Below are positions 1 through 10,477 of a stretch of DNA of 64,000 nt, piece after piece (position 1 is the stretch's first letter; each line of letters starts with the position of its first letter). The notes under the pieces were generated by a model, which was not told the origin of the DNA, ran no database searches, and was given only the letters and a program-made list of their open reading frames with translations. The translations under genes were made by a program, and so were the position numbers. This DNA is from Sutterella sp. AM11-39. GTDB taxonomy: Bacteria > Pseudomonadota > Gammaproteobacteria > Burkholderiales > Burkholderiaceae_F. The stretch lies in assembly GCF_003472385.1 (NCBI RefSeq), contig NZ_QRLV01000002.1, forward strand, positions 62,001 to 126,000, read 5' to 3'.

Positions 1-809
1 CGATGTTCTTCATCACGATGCCGGTTTTGAGCCCTTCAAAGTAACCGTTGCGAACGTTCAAGGCCGCAGCCACTTCTTCGAGCGACGTATTGCCGGCGCG
101 CTCACCCAAGCCGTTCATGCAGCATTCGATCTGGCGCGCGCCCATCTGCACGGCCGTGAGCGAGTTGGCGGTGGCCATGCCCAAGTCATTGTGGCAATGC
201 ACGGAAAGCACCGCCTTGTCGATGTTGGGAACGCGGTTGAAGATGTTGGTGATGATGCCGCCGAATTCCGTCGGAAGCGTGTAGCCCACTGTATCGGGAA
301 TGTTGATGGTCGTTGCGCCCGCGTCAATGGCGGCTTCCACCATGCGGCAAAGTTCGTCGATCGGAGTGCGGCCTGCGTCTTCGCAAGAGAATTCCACATC
401 ATCGGTGTAGTTGCGCGCAAGCTTCACGGAAGCCTTGGCCATTTCAACGATGTCGTCAAAGGACTTGCGCAACTTATCGCGCACGTGAATCGTGCTCGTG
501 GCAATGAAAGTATGAATGCGGAAGCGTTCCGCGACTCGGAGGGCTTCTCCGGCCGCCTCGATATCCTTTGCAACGCAACGCGACAGGCCGCAGGGGATCG
601 TTTTTTTCAGCGTTGCTGCAATCTGAGAAACACTTTCAAAGTCGCCCTTGGAAGAAATCGGAAAGCCCGCTTCCAATACGTCTACGCCAAGCTCTTCGAG
701 CGCCAGCGCGATCTGCAGCTTCTGACGCGCCGAAAGACTCTGCGGCAGCGCCTGTTCACCATCGCGAAGCGTGGTGTCAAAAATAATGATCCGATTATCG
801 CTCGACATT
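1..809 (-). CDS. leuA: 2-isopropylmalate synthase, 5' part (3' end outside window)
   Basis: Reading the minus strand from the ATG at 809 gives an uninterrupted frame that runs off the window edge (269 codons). It opens with [19 protein letters not shown], the signature of the 2-isopropylmalate synthase/homocitrate synthase family, in which the Asp and Arg of DTTLRDGEQ bind metal and substrate. The metal-binding HCHNDLG motif and the GLGERAGN motif follow at about residues 202-208 and 235-242. LeuA condenses acetyl-CoA with 2-ketoisovalerate as the first committed step of leucine synthesis. Homocitrate or citramalate synthase are alternatives, but the overall pattern is LeuA. The catalytic barrel is mostly present; the C-terminal leucine-feedback domain lies outside. 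Confidence 0.93.
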
Positions 810-874
810 TGCAAAACTCCGTGTATTGAAAATGATCTTCTCTTGCAAAAAGCAAGTTATTGAACGTTCCGATC

Positions 875-903
875 ACTCTACTCTCTTACTGTTTTGCAGT
901 CAA
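875..903 (-). promoter_or_regulatory. Putative sigma70 promoter of leuA
   Basis: On the minus strand a TTGACT hexamer (898-903) and a TAGAGT hexamer (875-880) are separated by exactly 17 bases, about 65 bases before the leuA start. The leader after it contains a small hairpin (CTTGC/GCAAG near 842-856), not followed by a T-run. No leucine-rich leader peptide was recognised. The rest of 904-1039 is AT-rich, and no clear terminator for the operon ending at 1040 is visible. Confidence 0.4.
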
Positions 904-1039
904 GATTCCTTGCAAAAGATCCTCTTATTAATATCTTAAGCTTCTGATTTTTATGGAATTTTAATTTAAAAACTAGCGTTATTACAAAAGTTTCAATCAT
1001 GCAAAAACATGAATTTTGCAAAGCTCCTTCGCTTCGAAA

Positions 1040-1684
1040 TCAGGCAGAATGCAGAGCGGGAACCTCTTCGAAATCTTCTGTTTCGCTGTTCCATAAAGCA
1101 AGACGAGCGCGACCGAGGTCGTAGTAGACGGCATGCAGACACAGGCGACCGGCCTGCACCGGTTCGTGCACCCACTCGTACGAAAGAAGGTTTTCGATCG
1201 AAAGCAGTACGGAACCTTCCTCGCACAAGCGGCAGCGCATTCGCGCGTCAATTCCGGGATTCTCGTGATCAATACGCTGAACGGCAGGCAGCGCCAAGGA
1301 TACCCAGCGCGAAATGAATTCTTCGGAGCGGATCTTGTCAGGATTGAGCAAACCGTGGATGCCGCCGCAGTTAGAGTGTCCCATCACGACGATGTCATGC
1401 ACCTCAAGATGCTTGATGCCGTACTCGATGGCGGCGATCACCGCATCGTGTTTGCCGGCGGAATCCTTGTCCGGAACAATGGCGGCAATGCTACGGACGA
1501 CAAACAAGTCACCAGGCTTACAGCCCAGAATTATGGCCGGGTCGGTGCGGGAGTCGCAACAGGCGATGACAAGCGTCTTAGGACTCTGCCCGTGCGCCAG
1601 CTGCTCGAAAAATTCCTTGTCCTTGAGCAGGTATTCGTTTCTAAAGCCATGAAATCCCGTGATGAGCTCGTGAAATCTCGACAT
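1040..1684 (-). CDS. Beta-class carbonic anhydrase
   Basis: Predicted 214-residue cytoplasmic enzyme interconverting CO2 and bicarbonate. The beta-class zinc site is visible: Cys42-x-Asp44-x-Arg46 in ACCDSR, and the His-x2-Cys pair in GHSNCGG about 55 residues later. The start is the ATG giving MSRFHELITGFHGF. A longer in-frame extension would overlap the preceding gene and is not conserved-looking. It begins 11 bases after the stop of the alpha/beta hydrolase, so it is probably the last gene of the operon starting at 10969. What it contributes there is unclear; supplying bicarbonate to a CO2-dependent anaerobe is one possibility. Can and CynT cannot be separated by eye. Confidence 0.93.
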   Translation of the reverse strand: MSRFHELITGFHGFRNEYLLKDKEFFEQLAHGQSPKTLVIACCDSRTDPAIILGCKPGDLFVVRSIAAIVPDKDSAGKHDAVIAAIEYGIKHLEVHDIVVMGHSNCGGIHGLLNPDKIRSEEFISRWVSLALPAVQRIDHENPGIDARMRCRLCEEGSVLLSIENLLSYEWVHEPVQAGRLCLHAVYYDLGRARLALWNSETEDFEEVPALHSA

Positions 1685-1695
1685 ACCGTCCGTCT

Positions 1696-2628
1696 CTATT
1701 TGTTTCCGTCCAAGAAGGCTTTGACTTCCTTGAGAAATTCCTGAGGACACTCTTCCTGCGGCGAATGCCCGCAATCAAGCGCGCGGCCCGATACAACACT
1801 GGCCTTGTCCCGCCAGGTCTGCACCACGTCGTAAAGCTTTCCAACGGTGCCTCGAGCGCCCCAGAGCAGATGCAAAGGAGCTTGGATACGTTTATCCGCA
1901 TCAGTCTTGTCGTCGACAAGATCTATCGTTGCTGCGGCACGATAGTCCTCACAGATGGCATGGATCGTTTCGGGCTTTCGATAGCTGCGCAGGTACTCTT
2001 CAAAAACCGCTTCCTCAAGTGAACCTTCAATCTTGAGCTGTCCCCGAATGTGGTGTCTCAGAAAATATTCCGGATCAAAGTTGATGAGCTTTTCCGGGAA
2101 CGGTTCGGGCTGAATCAGAAAAAACCACCAGAAATAACGCGTCGCAAATTCTTTGTCAGTGCGCTCGTACATCGTAGCGGTCGGCGCGATGTCGATAAAA
2201 ACAAGCCTGCGCACCCGCTCGGGCCAATCCAGCGCAAAACGATGCCCCACGCGCCCGCCGCGGTCATGTCCCACGAAGTCACATTGCTCAATGCCGAGTG
2301 TCTGCAGCATCAATTGCAAATCGCAAGCCATTTCACGTTTGCTGTAGGGACGATGATCCGGCATGCTCTCGGGCTTCGAGGAATCACCGTAGCCTCGCAA
2401 ATCAACCAGAATCACTTTGCGATCCTTGGCCAATGCCGGCGCCACTTTGCGCCAGATCACATGCGTGTGCGGGTGACCGTGAACCATCAAAACCGGCGTT
2501 TTGTCGCCATCGCCTCCGATTGCTACGCGAAGCGTGATGCCGTTATTTAGTACGACATCAAACAATTTGAAATTATCGACAAAGGCGGACTCGCCACGAA
2601 ACACGATTTTGGGATTTAACATCATCAT
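1696..2628 (-). CDS. Alpha/beta hydrolase of the fluoroacetate/haloacetate dehalogenase family
   Basis: A 310-residue alpha/beta-hydrolase. The oxyanion motif HGHP is at residues 50-53. The nucleophile elbow is GHDRGGR with Asp122 (not Ser), as in haloacetate dehalogenases and epoxide hydrolases. The acid is probably Asp146 and the base His288 in DCGHSPQEE. Arg123 and Arg126 match the carboxylate-binding arginines of fluoroacetate dehalogenases, and Tyr229 in EDYRA matches the halide-site tyrosine. At the site where, from memory, those enzymes carry His-Trp, this protein reads Trp167-Trp168, so dehalogenase activity should not be assumed. The start overlaps the preceding gene by 4 bases (ATGA). 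Three consecutive ATG codons make the exact start uncertain by two residues. Confidence 0.82.
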   Translation of the reverse strand: MMMLNPKIVFRGESAFVDNFKLFDVVLNNGITLRVAIGGDGDKTPVLMVHGHPHTHVIWRKVAPALAKDRKVILVDLRGYGDSSKPESMPDHRPYSKREMACDLQLMLQTLGIEQCDFVGHDRGGRVGHRFALDWPERVRRLVFIDIAPTATMYERTDKEFATRYFWWFFLIQPEPFPEKLINFDPEYFLRHHIRGQLKIEGSLEEAVFEEYLRSYRKPETIHAICEDYRAAATIDLVDDKTDADKRIQAPLHLLWGARGTVGKLYDVVQTWRDKASVVSGRALDCGHSPQEECPQEFLKEVKAFLDGNK

Positions 2629-5495
2629 TGTGCCTGGGTATCCTTTTCCGTCCAGCTCTTGGGATCAAACATGCTGCCGTTGACATGCCAGACACGTTCG
2701 ATCAGATATCCCTCACCGCGCGACTTGCCCAAAATATGGATGCGCGGTTGCGGAGGTTCTACGCCCGTCCAAAGTGCGGCCGCCTTGGCCGCCGTCATAG
2801 GCGCATCGTCAGTCTTGAGTTCTCCTGCTTGTCCTGCTTTTTTCACCAACAACAAAGCATTGGAGCGAGCCGCTCCTGTGCCCATGCCGGCATCGGTAAA
2901 AATCTTGCTGTAGGCAGGATCGTCGCCGGCCGAATGATCACTGGCCAACACCACCGTCGTGTTGTCCCAAACGCCTTCTTTTTTCATCCAGTCGAACCAC
3001 TTGGCAAGTGCCTTGAGCGCACACGTTTCCGTTGCCAGATGCGCAAGCGGCACCCCGTCGGAACTCATCTCACGCTTTGGGTTGGTCTGAATGCGGCAAA
3101 CGCCCGGATCCATAAACCAAGGAAAATGTGTGAGTTCCGTATCAATGAACTTAAATGTACTCTTTTGCCGATTGGCATTGGACAATTCGGGCAATTGATC
3201 GAAAAGCGCCCAGTCCTTGAGAGCGCGCAGCACCAGAACTTCGTTCTTGTTTCCGAGGAAACTTTCAAACCAACGGCCGTCTCGATAGATCAGGTTTTTG
3301 CCGCTCCAGGGCACGGCGGAATAGACCGACACGGCAAGCAAAAACTCGTCGGTGTTGCCGCGGCCGATGGCGATGTCGTTGCGCTTGATGTAACGGTCGG
3401 TATAGGCGTCGCTCAGATAGCGAAGTCCAAGGACATCGTGATCGGTGTACTTTCGCAGGCGCATCTCTTCGAGCCAATTGCGCTCGTATAGCGAAACATC
3501 CCACTTGTCGCCGAGACGGTTGATGAAGTTGCCGTAACTGCGATTGATCTTTTCCGCCACCGATTCGCAGCCCTGCGCGTTGATGGCCAGCGGCGTGCAG
3601 TCATAGCCGCACAGAACCGAAGCAATGCCCGTATTGGTCGATGGACCGGCCGCCAGAGTATCGGGGTACCACACAAATCCGTCAAGATCGCGCTTGAGTT
3701 CCGGTTCGGCCTGCAGAATGCGCTCCATATGCGTACCGGTAAAAGCGTCCATCATGACAACGACAATGTTTTCCCCGGTCTTGGAAAAACCGAAAAGTCG
3801 GTCGTTGTAGTCGGGCAGCTCGTCGGCCGCCGTTTCCCGAGGAGCCGTATCGGTCTGCCACTGACCGCGGCTCTGCCACAGGAGGTATGAGCCGTTGACG
3901 AGCGAACCCACAATACACAGCACGAACACGCTCTTGATCCACCGGGTATGACCGGATCGAATCAGCCAGATATACGCCCCGAAGACCACAACGATGACGG
4001 AAAAGTCGGTAAAGAGATTAGCCGAGCGGAAAAGCGCAGAGGGATTACTGATTTGGAAAGCGTCGATCGTGCCGGTATCAAGCGGAAGCAAGAAGGCATA
4101 TACGGTAAACAGAAGCGTCACCGCCCCCAGAAAATAACCCGCAAAGTTACGCGATCCGACGATACCGGCCAAAAAAGCAAACAACCACACAACAACGCCG
4201 ATGCCGGCGCACCACAAAAGCGACTTAGCCAAAACGACATCAGGTGTGGAGAAAATTTCGACAGCCGTGCAATACGCCTGCACGGGAAGATATGCCGCCA
4301 GCAGCAACGTAATCCAGATACCGGCCGGAGCCAGTAGCGTTTCTGCCGGCTTAGTGGAACGCGCACTGTGCGCTTCGCTGTACAAAAAGCGTCGCAGATC
4401 AATGCCGGCGTGAAGCACGCCCAGAGCCGGAATCAAGAAAAGAAAACCCGAGCTCAAGGCAAAACTCTTGCGGTTGGCCCCGAAGAAATACCACTTGCCC
4501 CAAACGCGCAGACCGTAATACGCAGCTACAACAGTCAGAAGCAAGATAACCCAGTGATGCTTCCAAAGCCGCAACTTCACGGCCAGCACAACGGCGATGA
4601 CAATGCTGGCGATATAGGCAAAGTCAGACGAAAGCGACACGGCGTTTTTGATGCTCTCCGGCACAAAAAAAGCCTGATTGCTCGATAGAAGCGCCAGAAT
4701 GACGGCAACGCCCCAGAACATCAGCGGCACACCGTATAGGCACCCTCCGGGGAAGACTTCCGTTGATTGATGCGCAAAGCGGCCGCGTACCGCGCCAAAA
4801 ATTGCCGCTGCGGGCTTCTGCACGCGCTCGAGCAGACTGTAAACGATGTTCTTTCCCAACGAAAAGATGTTGTTGCATGTCCAATAGAGCACCAGACCGC
4901 TTGCCGCGTCGTATAGCAACACCAGAAAGACCGCTGCCATGCCGTAGAGCTGCATCTTGTCGCGGCGCGTCATGTTATGCGTATAGACGAGCGCGCTTGC
5001 CAGATTGATGACGGTCATGAGAATCGGCAGCACGTTGACTGAAAACGCACCTAGATTGATCATGGCGTCGGGCTTGGACAAGTCAGCGATGCCGAAAAAG
5101 GAAACGCCCGCGAGAGGCTCGAAATGCGACAGGAAGTGATAAGCCGCAAAGAAGAACGGAATCTGAAGGAAAAAGCCCAACGATGAGCGCAGCGACAAAA
5201 ACGGCGAGTAACCCGCTTGACGATGCATCGTCGAAATCATGGCAAAGCGTTCCTGCCCCTTGAAGGTACGCTTGATCATGGCCTCCTTGGCTTCAAAGCT
5301 CTTGCGCAGCGCGCGTTCGCCCTCCTGCCACTTTTCGGCCTTGATGTAGATGGGCAGAATCACCACGTTGACGGCCAGACTCATCACGACAATGGCCGGA
5401 CCCCAGGCTTCGGTGTGCGAGTAGCCCCAAACCAAAGCCGCATGCATCCAGTATTCAAGCGGCGCAATCAAAAGCGTGTAAATGAAATCCAACAT
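2625..5495 (-). CDS. YidC/Oxa1-like insertase domain fused to a sulfatase/phosphoglycerol-transferase domain
   Basis: A 956-residue membrane protein with three parts. Residues 1-225 resemble the YidC/Oxa1 core: several membrane segments, a cytoplasmic loop with a positively charged hairpin, and the hallmark LVLYWTCNNIFSLGKN at 202-216. Residues 255-540 carry about eight more hydrophobic segments. Residues 575-930 are an alkaline-phosphatase/sulfatase-superfamily domain with a metal Asp in VVVMMDAF (about 583), a Ser/Thr-rich nucleophile region GPSTNTG (617-623), THFPWF, and the metal pair ASDHSAGDDP near 855. The C-terminal architecture recalls LtaS/OpgB-type phosphoglycerol transferases. It starts 3 bases after the stop of the CDP-glycerol transferase-like gene, suggesting that both build or modify one polymer. 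Polymer, substrate and any insertase activity are unproven. Confidence 0.8.
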   Translation of the reverse strand: MLDFIYTLLIAPLEYWMHAALVWGYSHTEAWGPAIVVMSLAVNVVILPIYIKAEKWQEGERALRKSFEAKEAMIKRTFKGQERFAMISTMHRQAGYSPFLSLRSSLGFFLQIPFFFAAYHFLSHFEPLAGVSFFGIADLSKPDAMINLGAFSVNVLPILMTVINLASALVYTHNMTRRDKMQLYGMAAVFLVLLYDAASGLVLYWTCNNIFSLGKNIVYSLLERVQKPAAAIFGAVRGRFAHQSTEVFPGGCLYGVPLMFWGVAVILALLSSNQAFFVPESIKNAVSLSSDFAYIASIVIAVVLAVKLRLWKHHWVILLLTVVAAYYGLRVWGKWYFFGANRKSFALSSGFLFLIPALGVLHAGIDLRRFLYSEAHSARSTKPAETLLAPAGIWITLLLAAYLPVQAYCTAVEIFSTPDVVLAKSLLWCAGIGVVVWLFAFLAGIVGSRNFAGYFLGAVTLLFTVYAFLLPLDTGTIDAFQISNPSALFRSANLFTDFSVIVVVFGAYIWLIRSGHTRWIKSVFVLCIVGSLVNGSYLLWQSRGQWQTDTAPRETAADELPDYNDRLFGFSKTGENIVVVMMDAFTGTHMERILQAEPELKRDLDGFVWYPDTLAAGPSTNTGIASVLCGYDCTPLAINAQGCESVAEKINRSYGNFINRLGDKWDVSLYERNWLEEMRLRKYTDHDVLGLRYLSDAYTDRYIKRNDIAIGRGNTDEFLLAVSVYSAVPWSGKNLIYRDGRWFESFLGNKNEVLVLRALKDWALFDQLPELSNANRQKSTFKFIDTELTHFPWFMDPGVCRIQTNPKREMSSDGVPLAHLATETCALKALAKWFDWMKKEGVWDNTTVVLASDHSAGDDPAYSKIFTDAGMGTGAARSNALLLVKKAGQAGELKTDDAPMTAAKAAALWTGVEPPQPRIHILGKSRGEGYLIERVWHVNGSMFDPKSWTEKDTQAQ

Positions 5496-5498
5496 CGC

Positions 5499-6815
5499 TT
5501 ACTGTCCCTTCTTTGCCTGCGTTTTGCGCGTCGATTGATTCTTGAGGCGTTCGACTTCGGCGACCAGAGCACGCGCAATCGGCATGCCGGCCGCACCGAA
5601 ATTGACAACGTTTTCTTCGCGCAAGGCGAGAATTTTTTCGCGCGCACGAGAATCGTCGGCCAAAAGAGCCTGCACGGCCTCGACCACGTTTTTCTCGTCA
5701 CCGGGCAATATGCGTTTACCCAACGTATCGAGCGCACTCACTTCCCAAGCTTCGTGCGGAATTTCCCACGCTTCGAACCCGTCCTTGAGCGGCCCCGCAC
5801 CTACGCTTATCACCGGACGCAGGAAGACGAATGCAAAGTCAAAGATCACGCCCGAAATATCGCTTACCATCAGCTGCGCACGGGACAAAGACGCAAAACC
5901 GTCGGGCTGTCGATCCCATTCGACGTTGTCAAAAGGCAAGAGTTCCTGCGCGAGCTTATCCATCAATTCCGGTTCGGACACAAAACTTTGCGGATGCGGA
6001 CGCAGGATCACGTGATACCCCGCTTGCGCAAGCATCTTCGGAATCATGGCGCCGGTTCGGGTCAGCAGACCGTTGCGGCCCCACGTGGGCGCCACAATGA
6101 CAGTACCCGCTTGCGGAGGAGCCGCTCTCTTTGCCCGCTCCACCAGACCGTCCACATAGGGACAGCCGAGCTGCGTCAACTCTTTGGGGCGAGTTCCACG
6201 CAGCGACTCAAGCGCACGAAGACTCTTAACCTGTCCGGGGCCGGCGCAATAAACGGCGTCGTAGTAGTCGAAACTGAAAAGCTTGTAGGTGTGAATGTCA
6301 CCCACGGCATGCACCACATGCACATAGCGACCGACGCCCGGAGAACGTCGGATCTGCAAGACGTCGATGCCGGGGGTCGTCAGCACAAACACCTTGGTCT
6401 GCAGAAATCCCAGCGCCGTATAGGCTGTGTTGGACTTGCCGATAAAGCGGGGATGCACACACTTAAAACCGGAGGTAAACACCGGATCCTTCTCGTCGCT
6501 CGTAAGATAAGAGCTCTCCACACCCAGCGTCTCGAGTGCCGCCAGAATGGGCTTGAACGTCGACCAATATGCCGCGCTTTCGGCATAGAACGTCAGCGTA
6601 TTGTGCTTGAGGGCATCCGTCTTGCCGGTAAGTCGGAAAAAGAGACTTCTGAGCGTAGAAGGAAGCTTTCGGATCACAAAGTAGGCGCCCGAAATCAACC
6701 CCACAAAAACGGAAAGCAACATGCTGCCCGTACCGGGATCAAGATAGGCGTAGGCGGCCTGCGGCTCGAGCAGGACACTCAAAATAACGAACGTAATGGG
6801 AAGCGTGCGTCGCAT
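5499..6815 (-). CDS. CDP-glycerol glycerophosphotransferase-like protein (TagB/TagF family)
   Basis: A 438-residue protein. The chosen ATG gives MRRTLPITFVILSVLLEPQAAYA, a signal peptide or anchor, followed by YLDPGTGSMLLS and a second hydrophobic segment. The rest resembles the GT-B-like glycerophosphotransferase fold of TagB/TagF: IVAPTWGRNG, then RPHPQS near residue 300, then SDISGVIFDFAF, corresponding to the family's HP and SDxSS..DF motifs. These enzymes normally move glycerol phosphate from CDP-glycerol onto a teichoic acid or capsule chain at the inner membrane. An N-terminal export-like signal is unusual and may be a membrane anchor. It lies between the ABC permease (5-base gap) and the YidC-sulfatase fusion (3-base gap). 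Confidence 0.75.
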   Translation of the reverse strand: MRRTLPITFVILSVLLEPQAAYAYLDPGTGSMLLSVFVGLISGAYFVIRKLPSTLRSLFFRLTGKTDALKHNTLTFYAESAAYWSTFKPILAALETLGVESSYLTSDEKDPVFTSGFKCVHPRFIGKSNTAYTALGFLQTKVFVLTTPGIDVLQIRRSPGVGRYVHVVHAVGDIHTYKLFSFDYYDAVYCAGPGQVKSLRALESLRGTRPKELTQLGCPYVDGLVERAKRAAPPQAGTVIVAPTWGRNGLLTRTGAMIPKMLAQAGYHVILRPHPQSFVSEPELMDKLAQELLPFDNVEWDRQPDGFASLSRAQLMVSDISGVIFDFAFVFLRPVISVGAGPLKDGFEAWEIPHEAWEVSALDTLGKRILPGDEKNVVEAVQALLADDSRAREKILALREENVVNFGAAGMPIARALVAEVERLKNQSTRKTQAKKGQ

Positions 6816-6820
6816 GGCCG

Positions 6821-8427
6821 TTATCGGGAACATCGGTTGGTAAACACAGTACCGGAGGCCACAAGCGAGGCCGCTCGCACTGTCAACGCGCAAACAAAAA
6901 TCAGGCACGACATGGCCGCGCCTTCACTGATAAAGCCGCTGTCGATCATGTCGATGGCTGCCACGGCCGCCACAATGCTCGAAGGGGTGTACAGAAACAC
7001 CACCGCAGAGATTGTCGTCACAGCCGAAGCAAAAAGGTAGGAGAAAATATCGCAAAGTTCGGCACGACTCAAAGGCACAATCACCCGTGTAATCGTCACG
7101 AGCCGACCGGCACCCAACGTTTGACCAACCGTTTCGAACTTGCCGTTCATAGCACTCAGGCCGGCCTTTGCCGTAATGTGAGGTACGCTCCAGAGATGAA
7201 TCACCGTATTGGCGATCACCAGAAAAAGACTGCCGAGCGTCCCCGTAAAAAGCGGCGTACCAGAAAAAGTCATCGCCCAAGCCAAGCCGAGCACCGTCCC
7301 CGGAATGCAGACGGGCAACGAGGCAAGTTTGTCGTAAGCCGCCCTCAAAAGGCCCGGCAACTGCGGCATGCGAACTGTCAGGTAGGCGCCCATCCACGCC
7401 AACATGGTTCCCAATGCCGCCACGGCAAAGCTCACGATCAGGGAATGCAGCCAGGGACTGATTCCGTAGGCTGAATTTCTAAAGGCGTAATTGCCCAACG
7501 TGAGCTGCGTTTCGTACGGCCAGAACGTGATGAAAGAACCATAGATCACAACGCCGATCACCAGCACTTCCGCACCGACCACACACCAGGCAAGAACGCC
7601 GGCCACAGCATCGCGCATCGGCGAAGGCTCGGGTTCTCTGACGTGGAACACCGCCTTCGTCTGTGTCTGAGAAAAGCGTCGCGTCACTTGAAGCGCCAAG
7701 AGCGCCGGAATGAGCAAGCCAAGACTCAAAAGCCCTGCTGCAGCAAAGTTTTGCTCGCCCACCGCCAACGCATAAATTTCGGTAGCAAGCATCGGAAAGT
7801 CGCCCGCAAGCATTTTCGGCACGCCGAAGTCGGTGATCGTCAAAATGAAGGCGATCATGAATGCGTTGGCCAGTCCCGCTCTGGCATGCACCAGCGTCAC
7901 GGTTGCAAAGCGCCGCCAGGGACCGGCGCCGAGACTTCTTGCCGCCGCCAGGAGCTTCACATCCATGGTTGCCAGATTTAACCTCAGCTGCATCACTGTA
8001 TGAGGCAAGGCAAAGACGAGTCCGGCCAAAAAGACGCCCATAGGACCGTAGAGGTCCAGATTGAAAAGCAAGCCGTTGCTGCCCACCAAATAGATGATCC
8101 CGATGGCAGGCATGATGGAGGGCGCAAACAACGGCGCCAAAAAGAGCACCTTGAGTGCACCGCGTCCGCAAGCGCGCGTCACCGTGATGGCATAGGCCAC
8201 CACAAAGCCCAGCACGGTCGCCGTCAGAGCCACGACGGCCCCCATGACAATCGTATTGCCGACGGCCCGCAGGTTGTAAGGCGTTAAAAACGCTGCCGCT
8301 CCCGCCCCTTCTGCCACGACGAGAAGCGCGAGTTCGGCTAACGGCCAGAGAAGTCCTGCAGCCAAAAGAGCCACAAGCCCTCCGAGGAGGAGCTTGGGCA
8401 TCGGGCCGTCGTACGTGCGGCTTAAAC

Positions 8428-8431
<4 letters not shown>
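6821..8431 (-). CDS. ABC transporter double permease, 2-aminoethylphosphonate/iron type
   Basis: A 536-residue inner-membrane protein with two fused permease domains, about twelve hydrophobic segments. Each half has a cytoplasmic coupling loop: AAARSLGAGPWRRF in the first half and VGQTLGAGRLVTITRV in the second. This arrangement is typical of PhnV-like 2-aminoethylphosphonate transporters and of FbpB-type ferric transporters. The ATG used overlaps the TGA of the ATPase gene (ATGA), which is preferred over an upstream in-frame ATG 12 bases earlier. The substrate cannot be read from the permease alone; phosphonate is favoured by the neighbouring cytidylyltransferase. Confidence 0.88.
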
Positions 8432-9453
<1,022 letters not shown>

Positions 9454-9472
9454 ACCTGTCACATCCTTTTCC

Positions 9473-10471
9473 TTAGCGAGTGGCAAGCGCATACCAGCGC
9501 GCCAGAATTACATCTTTGTCCTTTGCAGCGCGGGCAAAATCCATCGGCAGGAAACGCTCGGCAATCCGTTTGCCCTCTTCAGTGCTAAAACCCTCCCGTG
9601 CCGCAATGCCGCTGAAATCAGCCGCAATTTGGCCGACGGCAGGTCCGGCGCAGAAATCCAAAAAGGCTTTCGCCTCCTGCGGATGAGGACACCCCCGCGG
9701 CAGCGCGCAGGCCTCCGCATCCCACGCAATGCCTTCTTCCGGCTGCACCACCGAGACGGGAGTTTTATATTTCAAAAAAGGCTTGAGAAAAGCGGCAGCA
9801 CTCAATCCGATGGGAATTTCCCCCTGTGCCGCCATGGCTGCCGGCCGCGCGCCGCTTGCCGCATAAAAAAGCATGTTGGCGTGCAGCTTTTCGATCACCT
9901 CCCAGCCTTTCTTCTCGCCGAACCCCTGCACAAAACCGTGAAGAAACATCAGTCCCGTGCTCGAGGCTCTCGGGTTGGGCATGACAATCTGGTCCTGAAA
10001 TTCAGATTGCAGCAAATCGGACCAGCTGCGCGGCACCGAAAGTCCTTTTTTCCTGAGAAGATCCGTATTGACACAGACCGATCCTCCCCAAGCGTTGATC
10101 CCGAACCAATGGTTATCCTTTTCCACCATCTTGGGATTGAGCTTTTCGACCTCGTGCGGAGCATAGGGCTCCAAAATACCTTTGGCTCTGAGGTTTTCCA
10201 GAGCAATGGCCGACACCCCCAGCACGGCGTCGGCCTGCACTCGGTCTTTCTCGGCAAGAAGACGAGCGCAGATCGGCCCTCCGGAAGCCCTCACATAGGT
10301 GATTTCGATGTCGGGACGAACGGCGGCAAAGGCGTTACGGTAAACGGCGAGCCACTCCGGCTCCACGGCCGTGTATACCGTGATGCGACGTTTCGCCTCG
10401 GCCGCCCTCACGGGTAGCGCCGACACGAATGGCAAAGCCAGCAAAGCCGCAAAACCGTCTCTGCGCTGCAT
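9473..10471 (-). CDS. Periplasmic substrate-binding protein of the 2-aminoethylphosphonate/Fe3+ ABC family
   Basis: A 332-residue protein with an N-terminal signal (MQRRDGFAALLALPFVSA, cleavage likely after VRA) and a mature part of the type II binding-protein fold: ITVYTAVEPEWL, ADAVLGVSA, FGINAWGG and the NPRASSTG motif shared by PhnS-like and ferric-ion-binding proteins. The start is the ATG 6 bases downstream of an in-frame TTG that directly follows the cytidylyltransferase stop. It should deliver a small anionic ligand to the permease encoded at 6821-8431. 2-Aminoethylphosphonate is the family-based guess; iron or another organophosphorus ligand is possible. Confidence 0.85.
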   Translation of the reverse strand: MQRRDGFAALLALPFVSALPVRAAEAKRRITVYTAVEPEWLAVYRNAFAAVRPDIEITYVRASGGPICARLLAEKDRVQADAVLGVSAIALENLRAKGILEPYAPHEVEKLNPKMVEKDNHWFGINAWGGSVCVNTDLLRKKGLSVPRSWSDLLQSEFQDQIVMPNPRASSTGLMFLHGFVQGFGEKKGWEVIEKLHANMLFYAASGARPAAMAAQGEIPIGLSAAAFLKPFLKYKTPVSVVQPEEGIAWDAEACALPRGCPHPQEAKAFLDFCAGPAVGQIAADFSGIAAREGFSTEEGKRIAERFLPMDFARAAKDKDVILARWYALATR

Positions 10472-10477
10472 CGGCAA

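Noticed and set aside
1684..1774. N-terminal 30-residue extension of the carbonic anhydrase
   Set aside because: It overlaps the end of the upstream hydrolase gene, lacks similarity to carbonic anhydrases, and a good start lies just before the conserved region.
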